From Alicyclobacillus sp. (GTDB taxonomy: Bacteria > Bacillota > Bacilli > Alicyclobacillales > Alicyclobacillaceae), in contig JAIMBT010000028.1 in assembly GCA_023511295.1 (NCBI GenBank), positions 1 to 51,915 on the forward strand: a DNA stretch of 51,915 bases. Reading direction: 5' to 3'. The notes beneath the pieces are model-generated. The model had not been told where the DNA came from. It did not search any database and saw nothing but the letters and a program-made list of their open reading frames with translations. Shown here piece by piece: positions 7,856 through 15,631 of this stretch. The stretch's first letter is position 1; each line of letters starts with the position of its first letter. Made by a program: the position numbers and the translations under genes.

Positions 7856-9250
7856 ATGGCTGCAAACGAGCCGATTTACGGCGAGAAGGACGCATTCGTC
7901 ATTGAGCCTCGCGGCATTGAACACATTCCGGAGGACCAACGCTATGGCAAGGTCGGCAAGCTGTTCAACGTCTGGTTTGCTTCAAACCTGCACCTGTCGG
8001 TCTGGACCATCGGCGCGCTCGGCATCACGCTTGGACTGAACTTCGTCGGCGCCTTCACGGCGATTTTGGCGGGGACGTTCCTCGGCGCCTTGGTCGTCGG
8101 GCTGTCGGTCGCCATGGGGCCAAAACTCGGGATGCCGCAGATGCCACAGAGCCGCGCGTCCTTCGGGTATCACGGCAATTACGTGCCCGCGGTGCTGTCT
8201 TGGTTGAACTTTCTCGGATGGTTCACCGTGAACAACATCCTCGGCGGGCTGGCGATTGAAGAGGCGCTGCACGTCCCATACATCGTGTCGATGCTGATCA
8301 TGTCTTTGGTCACCATCGTCCTGGCCCTGTACGGTCACAACCTGATTCACGGGTTCGAGAAGATCATGACCTGGGTGGTCGGCATCATCTTTCTCATCAT
8401 GACGGTCGTGATGTTGGCGCATCACGGGTCAGCGCCGGTGGTCCACCACAACTCCGCTGTGGTCTGGTTGGCCGAGTTCACCATCATGTTCTCGTACGCG
8501 GTCGGTTGGTCACCGTACGGAGCAGACTACGGGCGGTACCTGCCGCACAAGACGCGCATCGCCGGTCCGACTTGGGTGACGACGTTCGGGTTGTTCCTCT
8601 CGATTGCCTGGGTTGCCAGCGTCGGTGCGGCACTGGCGGTCGGGTTCAACAATGTGGCTCCTGTGGCGCTGATTGGCAAGACCATGGGTTGGTTCTCGGT
8701 GATTGCGTACGTGGGGTTGGCGCTCGGTTCCATGAGTTCGAACGTGCTGAACATCTACAGTGGGAGCTTGGCGGCCCTGACCTTCGGGATGCCGCTCAAG
8801 CGCTGGGCGTCCGCCCTCTTGATTGGCGGCATCAGCATCATCATCTCGCTCATTTTCAGCTCGGAGGGCAAGGCGGTCGATTTCCTGCAGAACTTCTTGC
8901 TCTTCCTGGTCTACTGGGTGACGCCGTGGTTCGCCATCCAAGCTGTTGAGTTTTACATCAACCGGCGAGCACGCGTCGAGAATGTGCTCGACTTCTACCG
9001 GCCGCACGGCCCCCTGAAAGGGGTGCGTTGGAGCGGACTTGGGAGCTACATCATCGGGATTGCCGTGTCGGTGCCGTTCATGGCATCGGCCATCTACACG
9101 GGTCCGATTGGCCATGCGTTGCAGGGAGCGGACCTCAGTTACTTCGTGAGCGCCATCGTCGCGGGTGGACTGTACCTGTTGTTCACGGGCTCTGAGCGGC
9201 GAGCAGCCGCGACCCATGGCACGCAGGCGGGGGCGTCGGCGGAGTCATGA
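7856..9250 (+). CDS. NCS1-family permease (cytosine/purine/allantoin/hydantoin type)
   Basis: About 464 residues with roughly 12 hydrophobic segments, and text typical of NCS1 symporters: PQSRASFGYHGNYVPAVLSW and FSYAVGWSPYGADYGRYLP. These carriers move nucleobases, hydantoins, allantoin or pyridoxine with Na+ or H+. Its place between the molybdenum hydroxylase and the ring-cleavage genes suggests that it imports the pathway substrate, probably an N-heterocycle. I use ATG 7856; a GTG at 7814 is in frame, and the ribosome binding site (GAGGGGG at about 11 bases, or AAGG adjacent) does not settle the choice. Its stop overlaps the next start (ATGA). Confidence 0.88.
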   Translation: MAANEPIYGEKDAFVIEPRGIEHIPEDQRYGKVGKLFNVWFASNLHLSVWTIGALGITLGLNFVGAFTAILAGTFLGALVVGLSVAMGPKLGMPQMPQSRASFGYHGNYVPAVLSWLNFLGWFTVNNILGGLAIEEALHVPYIVSMLIMSLVTIVLALYGHNLIHGFEKIMTWVVGIIFLIMTVVMLAHHGSAPVVHHNSAVVWLAEFTIMFSYAVGWSPYGADYGRYLPHKTRIAGPTWVTTFGLFLSIAWVASVGAALAVGFNNVAPVALIGKTMGWFSVIAYVGLALGSMSSNVLNIYSGSLAALTFGMPLKRWASALLIGGISIIISLIFSSEGKAVDFLQNFLLFLVYWVTPWFAIQAVEFYINRRARVENVLDFYRPHGPLKGVRWSGLGSYIIGIAVSVPFMASAIYTGPIGHALQGADLSYFVSAIVAGGLYLLFTGSERRAAATHGTQAGASAES

Positions 9251-10860
9251 GCGCGGGTGGGATTGGGGTCACGCCCGTTTACCCCCAGTTCGCGCGCCAG
9301 GGGATGGTGCTCACGTGCCACCCCCTGGCGGCCTCGGCCGGAATGCAACTGCTGCAGGCTGGCGGAAATGCCGTCGATGCGGCATTGGCGGCGGTCTGGA
9401 CCGAAATGGTCGTCCTGCCGATGGCGACCGGGATGGGCGCAGACGTGCTGGCACTGGTTTGGGAGCGGGAAGCCGATGGTCCCGAGGTGCTGCTGGGCTT
9501 GGGCCCGGCTCCGTCTGGCGCCACGGTCCAGGCCGCTCACGCCGAGGGATTTACGGACACGTTGCCGCGGGACAGCATCTTCGCGGCGTCCGTTCCAGGC
9601 AGCGTCGACGGTCTCGAGACGCTGCGCGAGCGGGGTGCGCGTCTGTCGCGCGAGATGCATCTGGCGTCCGCCCGGCACTACGCCGAGATGGGTTTTGCAC
9701 TGAGCCGACGGGGGGCACGGCTGATAGAGCGGGCGCGGCTGCGCGAACGAGGCGGCGAACCCATCCTGCAGGCGTTGGCACCGGACGGCGCGGTCCAACC
9801 AGGGGCCCTCATCCGGCAGCCCGATCTCGCGCGCACCCTCAGAGACATCGCTGCGGCAGGCAGAGCTGGGTTTTACGATGGCGCTTTCGGCGATGCGTTG
9901 ATTCGGTTTTCCCGCCTACAACGGGGGTGGTTCACCCCGGATGACAGGCACGGTGGTTTTTCGCGGTGGGTGAAGCCTTGGAGGTGTGAGGTTCCGCGGC
10001 TCGGAACGCTGTTTGGGACGCCTGCACCCACGGCTGGACGGGTGGTCGCTGCAGCGATGGCCCTCATGGAGCAGGTCCGCGACTCCCGCGTCCGCACCGG
10101 CCAGGCGAACTGCGGGGGCCAGTGGGGACGGGCTGGAAGCCCGGGGACGGATGGGCCGGACGGGATGGATCTCGTCGCACGTGCCCGCTCCATGGCCCTT
10201 CAGGTGCGCGATGAAGCGGGGGACATTGGACTCGAGACTCTGCTGGCGCAGCCGGAGCAGCTGGCGATGGCGGCACAGCGGCTGGCGGACGGCCACTATT
10301 CCCACTGGACGCCGACAGGCACTGGAACCAGCCTCGTGGTGACGGCGGACGCTGACGGCACGCTGGTCGCCGTGATGCACAGCCTGTCCGGCGTCAACTT
10401 CGGGTCTGCACAGTTGGTGCCGGGAACAGGCGTGGTTCTGAACAGTCGGCTGGCGCGCCACACGCCCGTTGCCGACCTCCATCCGGGGCTGGTGCCGAAG
10501 ACGACGCTGAACCTCGTGGCCGTGCGGGATGCCGATGGTTCCCGCATCGTCGGCGGAACGCCGGGCGGGGACCAGCAGTCGCTCTGGGTGTTGCAGCTCC
10601 TGTGTCGCCTCCAGAACGGCTGGCCGCTGGCGGACGCCGTCGGTGCCCCGCGCTGGTGGGATGCCGGTTCACGCCGGGCGTTGACGGTGGAAGATCGGCT
10701 GTCGGCGGCGGATATCGAGGCGCTGACGGACCTCGGTTGGGTGGTGGACCGGGTCCCACCGTGGGGCGCCAGCGGCGGCTACCAGGTGGTGCGCGAGTCG
10801 CCCGGAACCCTGTGCGGCGTGAGTGACCCGCGGATTGAAGGCGGATTCGTCGTCTGGTAA
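9247..10860 (+). CDS. Gamma-glutamyltransferase-family (Ntn-hydrolase) protein
   Basis: A 537-residue protein with the family start (HPLAASAGMQLLQAGGNAVDAALAA), the central TGTGTSLVVTADADGTLVAV region where the self-cleaving nucleophilic Thr lies, and the later GGTPGGDQQ segment that replaces the usual GGSGG. The usual TTH at the processing site reads T-G-T here, so cleavage and activity need checking. No signal peptide is seen, so it is probably cytoplasmic, unlike secreted nutrient-scavenging GGTs. Coupled by ATGA to the permease gene. Other family members hydrolyse cephalosporins, oxamate-type or cyclic amides; an amidase step in the N-heterocycle pathway is my inference. Confidence 0.8.
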   Translation: MSAGGIGVTPVYPQFARQGMVLTCHPLAASAGMQLLQAGGNAVDAALAAVWTEMVVLPMATGMGADVLALVWEREADGPEVLLGLGPAPSGATVQAAHAEGFTDTLPRDSIFAASVPGSVDGLETLRERGARLSREMHLASARHYAEMGFALSRRGARLIERARLRERGGEPILQALAPDGAVQPGALIRQPDLARTLRDIAAAGRAGFYDGAFGDALIRFSRLQRGWFTPDDRHGGFSRWVKPWRCEVPRLGTLFGTPAPTAGRVVAAAMALMEQVRDSRVRTGQANCGGQWGRAGSPGTDGPDGMDLVARARSMALQVRDEAGDIGLETLLAQPEQLAMAAQRLADGHYSHWTPTGTGTSLVVTADADGTLVAVMHSLSGVNFGSAQLVPGTGVVLNSRLARHTPVADLHPGLVPKTTLNLVAVRDADGSRIVGGTPGGDQQSLWVLQLLCRLQNGWPLADAVGAPRWWDAGSRRALTVEDRLSAADIEALTDLGWVVDRVPPWGASGGYQVVRESPGTLCGVSDPRIEGGFVVW

Positions 10861-10952
10861 TGGAAGTTACGCCCAGCTCCATCCGCGTGGGCGCTCGTTG
10901 CGGCGGCGCAACATGTGGCAAGCCACAACATTCAGGGAGAGGTGGAAACGAA
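10861..10952 (+). other. Intercistronic spacer with three small hairpins
   Basis: Three short inverted repeats follow one another: CGCCCA/TGGGCG, GTTGCG/CGCAAC with a four-base loop, and TGTGG/CCACA with a four-base loop. None is followed by a T-run, so they are more likely mRNA stability or pausing elements than terminators. AGAGGTGG near the right end is the ribosome binding site of the dioxygenase gene. Confidence 0.4.
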
Positions 10953-12017
10953 ATGGGAGAGGTTCGACTCGGGTTTGGGGTACCGCACGCTCCACAGTTC
11001 ATCACGCGGCCGGAGAGTGAAGACCCGGCTCAGCTTCAGGCGATTGACGAGACGTTCGCGGAGTGCCGCCGGCAGATTGACGAGATTCAACCGGATGCCA
11101 TCATCCTCCTGTCGAACGACCACCTCGAGAACTACTTCCTCGACAACGTCCCGCCGTTTTTGGTGGTGACCGGAAAGGAAGCGGAGGGTGAGTACGGAGA
11201 CAACCACGTCCGCATCCGCCTCAACGAGGACCTGTCGAAGAAGTTCCTATACTACGCGCTGGACAACGATTTTGACCTCAGCTACAGCCACAAATTCTTT
11301 CTCGGCCACTCGTTTGTGATTCCGCTCAAGTACCTGGACCCAGAAGGCAAGTACCCAGCGCTCGTGCTGTCGGTCAACACCTACTGGCCGCCACAGCCGA
11401 CCGCGTCGCGCGCGTTTGCCCTTGGTCGGCTCCTCGGTACGTTCCTGCGCCAACAGCCGGGCAAGTACGTGGTGGTTGCGAGCGGTGGACTGTCCCATTT
11501 TCCGGGGACCCCGGATTACTCCCATCCACGCAACGAGTTTGACAAGGAGTTCATGGCCATTGCGACCTCCGGTCACTTGGAGCGGATTGCAGGGTACAGC
11601 CGCGAGGAACTGGACGCCATGGGCAACCTGGAGCTGCTGTCGTGGGCCATCATGGCGGGGACCCTGGGTCCCTGCGACTGCGAAGTGATGACGTACCAAC
11701 CGAGTTGGCACCACGGATACACCATCATGCGCTGTGAGTCGCGGGAACTCGCGCAACCGCATTATCAGATGGCTTCACCGGACAAGTACGACCTGAACGC
11801 CACCCTGCGCGACCTGATGTTGGTGAAGAACGCCCAAGACGCCTTCCTCGCAGACGCAGCGAGCTACGTCGAGACGCAGCCGTTGTCGGATGAGGAGAAG
11901 GAAGCCGTGCGAAATCTGGAACTGGATCGTCTCGCGGCCCTTGGTGCCAATCCGTTTGTCGCCTTCATGGCCAATCTGAACCTGCGGTTTGCTGCGAGAA
12001 AGCGGGTGAATTCCTGA
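10953..12017 (+). CDS. Extradiol ring-cleavage dioxygenase, LigB domain fused to LigA-like domain
   Basis: A 354-residue protein. Residues about 1-270 are a class III extradiol dioxygenase (LigB) domain: GVPHAPQF and SNDHLENYF hold the first two iron-ligand His candidates, and SGGLSHF fits the active-site His. The last about 80 residues (LRDLMLVKNAQDAFL, later ALGANPFVAFMANLNL) match the LigA small-subunit pattern. LigB and LigA are normally separate chains in protocatechuate 4,5-dioxygenase but are fused in gallate dioxygenases. It would cleave a dihydroxy- or aminohydroxy-ring. ATG 10953 has AGAGGTGG eight bases upstream. The next gene starts at its stop codon. Confidence 0.85.
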   Translation: MGEVRLGFGVPHAPQFITRPESEDPAQLQAIDETFAECRRQIDEIQPDAIILLSNDHLENYFLDNVPPFLVVTGKEAEGEYGDNHVRIRLNEDLSKKFLYYALDNDFDLSYSHKFFLGHSFVIPLKYLDPEGKYPALVLSVNTYWPPQPTASRAFALGRLLGTFLRQQPGKYVVVASGGLSHFPGTPDYSHPRNEFDKEFMAIATSGHLERIAGYSREELDAMGNLELLSWAIMAGTLGPCDCEVMTYQPSWHHGYTIMRCESRELAQPHYQMASPDKYDLNATLRDLMLVKNAQDAFLADAASYVETQPLSDEEKEAVRNLELDRLAALGANPFVAFMANLNLRFAARKRVNS

Positions 12018-13510
12018 TGACGCAAGGCGTACGCAGCGGGTTGACGGTAGCGGGACGGTCGATCACGGCCGAACACCCCCTGCCATTTTGGGTTGGACCG
12101 AACACAGTTCCCGGGGCGGGAGGGACCTGGACGGTGCACGCGCCATACGGCGGGGAGGCGCTCTGGTCGTTTGGTGTCCCCGACGCGGCACAGCTCGAGG
12201 AGATTGTGAATGCGGCGTCTGCGGCGTATCAGCGGGCGCGGACGCAGTTCACGCGCGTGCAGCGGATTGACCTCCTGCACCGAGTTGCCGATGAACTCGC
12301 GCGCCGGAGAGAGACGTTCACCCGCGTCATCGCTCTCGAGGCGGGCAAGCCTTGGAACGCAAGCGACTTCGAGGTCCGCAGGGTGGTGGACTACATCCAC
12401 ATGGCCGCCGAGGCCTTGCGCATGGAGACCGGCCAGGTCGTCCCGATGGATGCCGTACCCGGGGGCCAAGGCCGGCGCGGGTTCGCGACACGCGTGCCGC
12501 TCGGCACGGTGTTGGCGGTCTCGCCGTTCAACGCACCGCTCAACCTGAGCGTGCAGAAGATTGTCCCTGCCCTTGCGATGGGCAACGCGGTGATTGCCAA
12601 GCCCTCGCCGTATACGCCCCTGACCACATGGCTGTTCATCGACATGCTATACGAACTGGGCCTGCCGGAGGGACTCGCACACTTCGTGATTGCGCCGGGG
12701 CACGACGTGGTGCTCCAACTGGCGGCACACCCCAAGGTCCACGCCGTGACCCTGACGGGGAGTACGGCCGCGGGTCGGGCCATTCAGGGGATTGTCGGTG
12801 TGAAACCGTGTGTGTTTGAGCTCGGGTCCAGTGCGCCGAACATTGTGTTCGAAGACGTCGACATCGACCGCGTGGCAGCGACCCTGGCCAAGGCAAGCTT
12901 CTCAGCCGCAGGGCAGGCTTGTATCGCGGCCCAGCGCTTGGTGGTAGCGCAGTCCATCTCCGCCTCGTTTCTCCAAGCGCTCGAAGCGCACACCAGTCGG
13001 TTGACTTTGGGCAACCCGCTGTCTCCTGACACGGAGGTCGGTCCGATGATCTCGCCCCAAGCGTCGCAACGTGTTTTGGAACGCGTCCGCGAGGTGCCGA
13101 GCCGCGGGGGAACCGTGGTCTGCGGCGGCGGAATCGTGGATGGAATTGTCCAGCCGACCATCGTAACGGGTCTCCCCGTGGATGACCCCATTCACACCGA
13201 GGAGATCTTTGGGCCTGTGGTATCGGTCATTCCGTTCCGGTCCGAAGACGAAGCAGTTGCTATCGCGAACGCGACCCCGTACGGCCTGCAGGCAGCTGTC
13301 TTCACGAAGGACGTGGACCGCGGTGTGCGGATTGCCGGCGCGCTCGATTTCGGCAGTGTGTGGGTTAACGAAAGTTCCCGTTACCGCCAGGACAACTATC
13401 CCTTCGGGGGTATGAAGGACAGTGGCTACGGCCGCGAGGGGATACCCTACGTGTTTGACCATATGAGCCAGTGGAAGTTCATCGGCATCAACGCACCGGG
13501 TAAGCCCTGA
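12017..13510 (+). CDS. Aldehyde dehydrogenase (NAD(P)+-dependent), probably acting on a ring-cleavage semialdehyde
   Basis: A 497-residue member of the ALDH superfamily. Catalytic Cys302 lies in SAAGQACIAAQR, the general-base Glu in CVFELGSSAP, and NAD-binding text is SPFNAPLNL and TGSTAAG. Full-length and apparently intact. Directly overlapping the extradiol dioxygenase gene and followed by a RidA-family gene, it occupies the place of the 2-aminomuconate 6-semialdehyde dehydrogenase in 2-aminophenol (amn) pathways; that substrate assignment is inference from context. Confidence 0.88.
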   Translation: MTQGVRSGLTVAGRSITAEHPLPFWVGPNTVPGAGGTWTVHAPYGGEALWSFGVPDAAQLEEIVNAASAAYQRARTQFTRVQRIDLLHRVADELARRRETFTRVIALEAGKPWNASDFEVRRVVDYIHMAAEALRMETGQVVPMDAVPGGQGRRGFATRVPLGTVLAVSPFNAPLNLSVQKIVPALAMGNAVIAKPSPYTPLTTWLFIDMLYELGLPEGLAHFVIAPGHDVVLQLAAHPKVHAVTLTGSTAAGRAIQGIVGVKPCVFELGSSAPNIVFEDVDIDRVAATLAKASFSAAGQACIAAQRLVVAQSISASFLQALEAHTSRLTLGNPLSPDTEVGPMISPQASQRVLERVREVPSRGGTVVCGGGIVDGIVQPTIVTGLPVDDPIHTEEIFGPVVSVIPFRSEDEAVAIANATPYGLQAAVFTKDVDRGVRIAGALDFGSVWVNESSRYRQDNYPFGGMKDSGYGREGIPYVFDHMSQWKFIGINAPGKP

Positions 13511-13613
13511 CGGCGACGGTTCCCTGACCAATGGGACGCATCCCGATGTTACGCGTTGTTCGCCAAACGTTTCCAACTCAGCAGCAGACGCAGACAACGA
13601 CGAGGTGAAACAG

Positions 13614-14015
13614 ATGAGTGTACAGGTGATTTCGTCGAACAAGTCGGCCACGCCGGTGGGCGCGTACTCCCAAGCTGTGGTGGCGAATGGGTTCGTTTTC
13701 GTCTCGGGGCTTCCGCCGCTCGATCCGGCCACCGGCCAGGTGGTCAGTGACGACGTGGCGGAGCAGACGCACCGCTGCATGCAGAGCTTGCAAGGGATCC
13801 TCGAGGATGCGGGATGCTCGCTGAACGACCTGGTGAAGGTGGTCCTGTACCTGACGGATATGGAAACCTTCTCGACGGCGAATGCGGTGTATCAGAGCTA
13901 CTTCCCGTCCGGATACCTGCCGGCCAGGACCACGCCGCAGATTGGGCGTCTGCCGAAACCGGGGGCGAAGGTCGGCGTGGATGCCATCGCCGTCCTTCCG
14001 AACCCACAACGCTAA
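13614..14015 (+). CDS. RidA/YjgF/UK114-family protein, 2-aminomuconate-deaminase-like
   Basis: A 133-residue RidA-superfamily protein (VGAYSQAVVANGFVFVSG, LPARTTPQIGRLP). The substrate-carboxylate-binding Arg is kept in PART, but the VEIEAIA end of archetypal RidA reads VGVDAIA, so the catalytic Glu position is Asp and the preceding Glu is Gly. That argues against simple imine deamination and for one of the divergent subgroups, which include 2-aminomuconate deaminases. The start is ATG 13614, six bases after GAGGTG (13602-13607); a GTG at 13605 falls inside that site. Confidence 0.85.
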   Translation: MSVQVISSNKSATPVGAYSQAVVANGFVFVSGLPPLDPATGQVVSDDVAEQTHRCMQSLQGILEDAGCSLNDLVKVVLYLTDMETFSTANAVYQSYFPSGYLPARTTPQIGRLPKPGAKVGVDAIAVLPNPQR

Positions 14016-14025
14016 GGGTCGCGCT

Positions 14026-14123
14026 GGAGCGGTCGCTCCGGTTCTGTGTTCTGGAGAATCGCGGTGCGGAGGTCCCTGAGGAAGAAGCGGCGCGCCGGGC
14101 GGCGGAGAGCCGACCCGGCGCGC
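14026..14123 (+). terminator. Two GC-rich hairpins after the ring-cleavage operon
   Basis: GGAGCG/CGCTCC (14026-14039) is a tight 6-bp stem. A perfect 10-bp stem, GCGCGCCGGG (14090-14099) pairing with CCCGGCGCGC (14114-14123), follows. Neither is followed by a T-run, so intrinsic termination is uncertain. They sit between the RidA-type gene and the regulator gene, where partial termination would be expected. Confidence 0.35.
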
Positions 14124-14240
14124 GGTCTGTCCCGTGTCGCGTTCGTTGCCCACACAATTTACCGTATGTTAGAATTTAGCTATCCGAGATTTTACAGATG
14201 CACGGAATGGATACGGTTCACGCGAATTGAGGTCGATTGT

Positions 14241-14912
14241 GTGGAAGAGAAAGGGATCCCGAAGATAGAGAAATTCTCGTCCTATCGAGACAAGGTTTTC
14301 TCGCAGATCAAGAACCTCATCCTCGATGGAACGCTGAAGGCTGGAGAGAGTCTCCAAGAACGGGACCTCGCCAGTGCCCTCGGCGTCAGTCGAACGCCGG
14401 TCCGAGAGGCATTGAAGCTCCTGGAACACGAAGGCTGGGTCCGCACCATCCCATGGAAGGGCGTGTTCGTGCGTGAGTTCACGTTGGACGACGTGAAGGA
14501 CATCATCGAGTTGCGCATCGCGATTGAAACCTTCGTAGTGCGGCAGATCACGCGAACCATCCCAGACTCCGTGATTGAGGACCTGATGGCGGAACTTCGG
14601 CGCGCGCGCACCTTGGCGGAGCAAGGCAAGTTCACCGAGACCATCGAGATTGATGGCAGGTTCCACTTCGAACTGGCGCAACAGCTTGGCAACGATAAGA
14701 TCACGAGTCTGCTCGAGACCTTGCGAGACCAAATCATCTTCTGGGGTATCCGAGCGTTGCGGACGGGAGACGCGGCGAAGGAGATCCACGCGGAACATCT
14801 GCGTATCCTGGAGACGCTGCAAGGGCGGGACGCGTCAGCTGCCGCCGAAGCGATGGAAGTTCATCTGCGCAACGTGCTCGCAACGGTCGCACAGGCCCAG
14901 AAAGACGGATAG
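14241..14912 (+). CDS. GntR-family transcriptional regulator, FadR/FCD type
   Basis: A 223-residue regulator. The N-terminal winged helix shows the classic AGESLQERDLASALGVSRTPVREALKLLEHEGWV-type text. The C-terminal part is the all-helical FCD ligand domain, with the usual metal or acid ligand pattern around DVKDIIELRIAIE and later His residues. GTG 14241 is chosen because TGAGGT lies seven bases upstream and the length then equals the family norm; the frame is open further upstream. As last gene of the block it probably responds to the pathway substrate or an intermediate and acts at the palindrome at 1194-1205. Confidence 0.88.
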   Translation: MEEKGIPKIEKFSSYRDKVFSQIKNLILDGTLKAGESLQERDLASALGVSRTPVREALKLLEHEGWVRTIPWKGVFVREFTLDDVKDIIELRIAIETFVVRQITRTIPDSVIEDLMAELRRARTLAEQGKFTETIEIDGRFHFELAQQLGNDKITSLLETLRDQIIFWGIRALRTGDAAKEIHAEHLRILETLQGRDASAAAEAMEVHLRNVLATVAQAQKDG

Positions 14913-14913
14913 G

Positions 14914-15427
14914 GCCGAGTTGGGACTGGAGGCGGCGTCGACGGGCGTTGCAGTGCACGATGCGCCGCGGCTCCTGCGCGCAGGGGTATCGGTTGTCCTG
15001 TGCAGTGCAGGGTGCCTTGCAGATGATCACCTGCGGGTCGGCTGCAGGGCTGGCGCCGACGCGGAAAGCAGGGTTTACTGGATCACGGGACGAGGAGTCG
15101 CGGGGAATCGAACGCGAACGGGGGCCAGAGGTGCTGTTCGAAGGGTCTGCCCGTGAAGCCATACGCCAGTTCCCGAAGAACGTGAATTCTGCGGTAACGC
15201 TGGGCCGCGCCGGCATAGGGGTTGTCCAGACGCGAGCAACAGTCGTGATGGACCCGGCTCTGGAGCACAACGAGCACCACATTATGGCGCGAGGTGCGTT
15301 CGGGGAATTGGAGTTTCGCGTTCGGTTGAAGCCCATGCCGGGTAACCCGAAGACCAGTTACCTCACCGGGCTGAGTGTGCTGGCGCTATTACAGCAGTTG
15401 CAGAGGCGCATACGCATCGGCGGGTAG
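14914..15427 (+). pseudogene. Degenerate L-aspartate dehydrogenase (nadX-type) remnant
   Basis: Two reading frames give consecutive parts of an aspartate dehydrogenase. In one frame, 14914 to about 15090 reads LGLEAASTG...DAPRLLRAGVSVVLCSAGCLAD then RVYWITG, matching the middle of the enzyme. In another frame, about 15130 to 15427 reads VLFEGSAREAIRQFPKNVN, AGIG, MDPALEHNEHHI and NPKTSYLTGLSVLALL, matching the C-terminal domain. The N-terminal Rossmann part and a central segment are missing and the frame is shifted, so no active enzyme can be made. No start codon or ribosome binding site fits. Confidence 0.82.
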
Positions 15428-15500
15428 GGAAACGAATCGGTACCTGCGACCCACATGTGCGACGTCAGAAGCAACCCTTCGGTGCCATCACATTTCTGAG

Positions 15501-15533
15501 GTAGACGGCCGTAGGTCGTCTGCGTTTTTTTTT
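15501..15533 (+). terminator. Rho-independent terminator
   Basis: A 10-bp stem with two G-U pairs (15501-15510 with 15514-15523), a three-base loop and a run of nine T starting two bases after the stem. It closes transcription coming from the GntR and pseudogene side and insulates the MFS-peptidase operon that follows. Confidence 0.85.
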
Positions 15534-15631
15534 GCCTGCAGAAAATAGACGCGACAACCGAAACACGCGAATGAATGATTGAATGTTCCGTACATATGAC
15601 AGTAGTGAGACCGAAAACCTGGTCCATGTAA

